This document shows positions 63,365-64,000 of a stretch of 64,000 nucleotides of DNA, piece by piece (the first letter of the stretch is position 1; every line of letters begins with the position of its first letter). The position numbers and the translations under genes are program-made. Source of the stretch: Acinetobacter colistiniresistens (GTDB lineage Bacteria > Pseudomonadota > Gammaproteobacteria > Pseudomonadales > Moraxellaceae). The notes under the pieces were generated by a model. That model made no database searches, was not told the origin of the DNA, and saw only the letters and a list, made by a program, of their open reading frames with translations. The stretch is from assembly GCF_000413935.1 (NCBI RefSeq), contig NZ_KE340380.1, positions 248,001-312,000 on the forward strand. The letters run 5' to 3'.

Positions 63365-64000
63365 CTATGTGTCGTCTATGGTGCGTTTTAAGCTTTTGCT
63401 GCGATAAGTACCCGGACTGACCCCCGTCCATTTCTTAAAGGCACGATGGAACGCACTTGGATCATGGAAATGCAGATCATCACTGATATTTTGAATTGAA
63501 TCATTACTTTTGCTTAGTCGTTCAATCGCGATATCACAGCGAATGTCATTTTTGAGTTGCTGATAACTGACACCTTCCTGCTTTAAGCGACGCTGAATGG
63601 TGGCGGTTGACATATTCAGTTGCTGTGCAATCTCTTTCAACTCATCCCACTGCGATGGCGGTTGTAACAGCAATTGGCGGCGGATTTGCAAGCTTAACGA
63701 GTTCTCATTCTTAAAGCGTACGATCAGGTTATAAGGTGTGTGCCGTAGAAAATCATTGAGCGCCTGTTTATCTTTCTTTATTTTATGCTTGAGATAATGG
63801 GCATCAAACTCGATTTGGTTTTGCTCGGCATTAAATTGAATATCTTCGCAAAAACGCACCCGATAATCTTGTAGTTCCACAGGTGGATGGCATCGAAAAC
63901 TCATTTTATGAAAGCCAATACGCTGATCACTCAACCAGCACATCAAACTATGCACCAGCATCAGATAGGTTGAATAAGTGAACATCCGTTTGGGATGCTC
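63365..64000 (-). CDS. AraC-family regulator, 5' part beyond the window
   Basis: The visible 3' part encodes about 211 residues. A C-terminal AraC helix-turn-helix pair (AQQLNMSTATIQRRLKQEG and ISDDLHFHDPSAFHRAFKKWTGVSPGTYR) follows the end of an arabinose-binding-like domain (MCWLSDQRIGFHKMSFRCHPP…). Relatives are ~330 aa, and the frame stays open upstream of the ATG at 63985 to the window end (EHPKR…), so the gene is cut by the window rather than truncated. Its target is unknown. Confidence 0.88.
   Translation of the reverse strand, partial: EHPKRMFTYSTYLMLVHSLMCWLSDQRIGFHKMSFRCHPPVELQDYRVRFCEDIQFNAEQNQIEFDAHYLKHKIKKDKQALNDFLRHTPYNLIVRFKNENSLSLQIRRQLLLQPPSQWDELKEIAQQLNMSTATIQRRLKQEGVSYQQLKNDIRCDIAIERLSKSNDSIQNISDDLHFHDPSAFHRAFKKWTGVSPGTYRSKSLKRTIDDT

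Noticed and set aside
1..64000. CRISPR array, prophage or integrative element
   Set aside because: No regularly spaced repeats, integrase, phage structural genes or attachment repeats near the tRNA were seen; the only mobile element is the IS at 2854-3585.

Overview
The window is a stretch of a gammaproteobacterial chromosome that looks like Acinetobacter (Moraxellaceae). It is AT-rich. It has the divergent alkR/alkM alkane-hydroxylase pair typical of that genus, Acinetobacter-sized housekeeping proteins (AhpF, SthA, LipA, RodA, MltB, HrpA, PrfA, GlyA) and a VgrG-linked type VI secretion (T6SS) toxin cassette. Species cannot be fixed from sequence reading alone.

Layout. 1-8.3 kb: a T6SS cassette of vgrG, a DUF4123 adaptor gene broken by a 732-bp IS1595-family insertion, a VasX/BTH_I2691-like membrane-acting effector, its probable membrane immunity gene, and a decayed second copy of the start of that immunity gene. 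8.3-11 kb: an HD phosphohydrolase, an adenosine deaminase and a Crp/Fnr-type regulator, probably for nucleoside metabolism. 11-22 kb: trmB, a secreted ExeM/NucH-like nuclease with a candidate Pho box, a glutathione transferase, ahpF, an O-methyltransferase, alkR/alkM with a 21-bp-period operator, a KTSC protein and ahpC. 22-44.7 kb: mostly core genes. These are hrpA (carrying an in-frame palindromic element), a FabH-like synthase, a DUF4394 lipoprotein, lipA, sthA, rlpA, rodA-mltB, a yadG-yadH-queF operon, tRNA-Arg(CCG), an ExoX-like nuclease, a lipase-like lipoprotein and glyA.

44.7-56 kb is the most interesting region. A guanidine-I (ykkC) riboswitch leads an operon for two DUF1989 carboxyguanidine deiminase subunits and a biotin-dependent guanidine (urea-type) carboxylase. 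A second operon follows, with a 38-codon small ORF, a NikR-like ribbon-helix-helix protein that has lost most nickel ligands, and an ABC substrate-binding lipoprotein. A third operon faces it, with the ABC permease and ATPase, a 2-oxoglutarate/Fe(II) dioxygenase and an unknown 291-aa protein. All three operons carry the same upstream motif, TATTACG-N13-GTATTACTA, a direct repeat with a 21-bp period. This suggests one regulon that imports a substrate, possibly releases guanidine from it oxidatively, and degrades guanidine as a nitrogen source. Allophanate hydrolase, the last step, is not in the window.

56-64 kb: trhP (yegQ) with a ferredoxin, a glycine-zipper protein, a YiaA-like membrane protein, prfA-prmC, a PaiB-like flavoprotein, an alpha/beta hydrolase divergent from a TetR regulator, and an AraC-family regulator cut by the window end. 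No CRISPR array, rRNA or prophage was seen.
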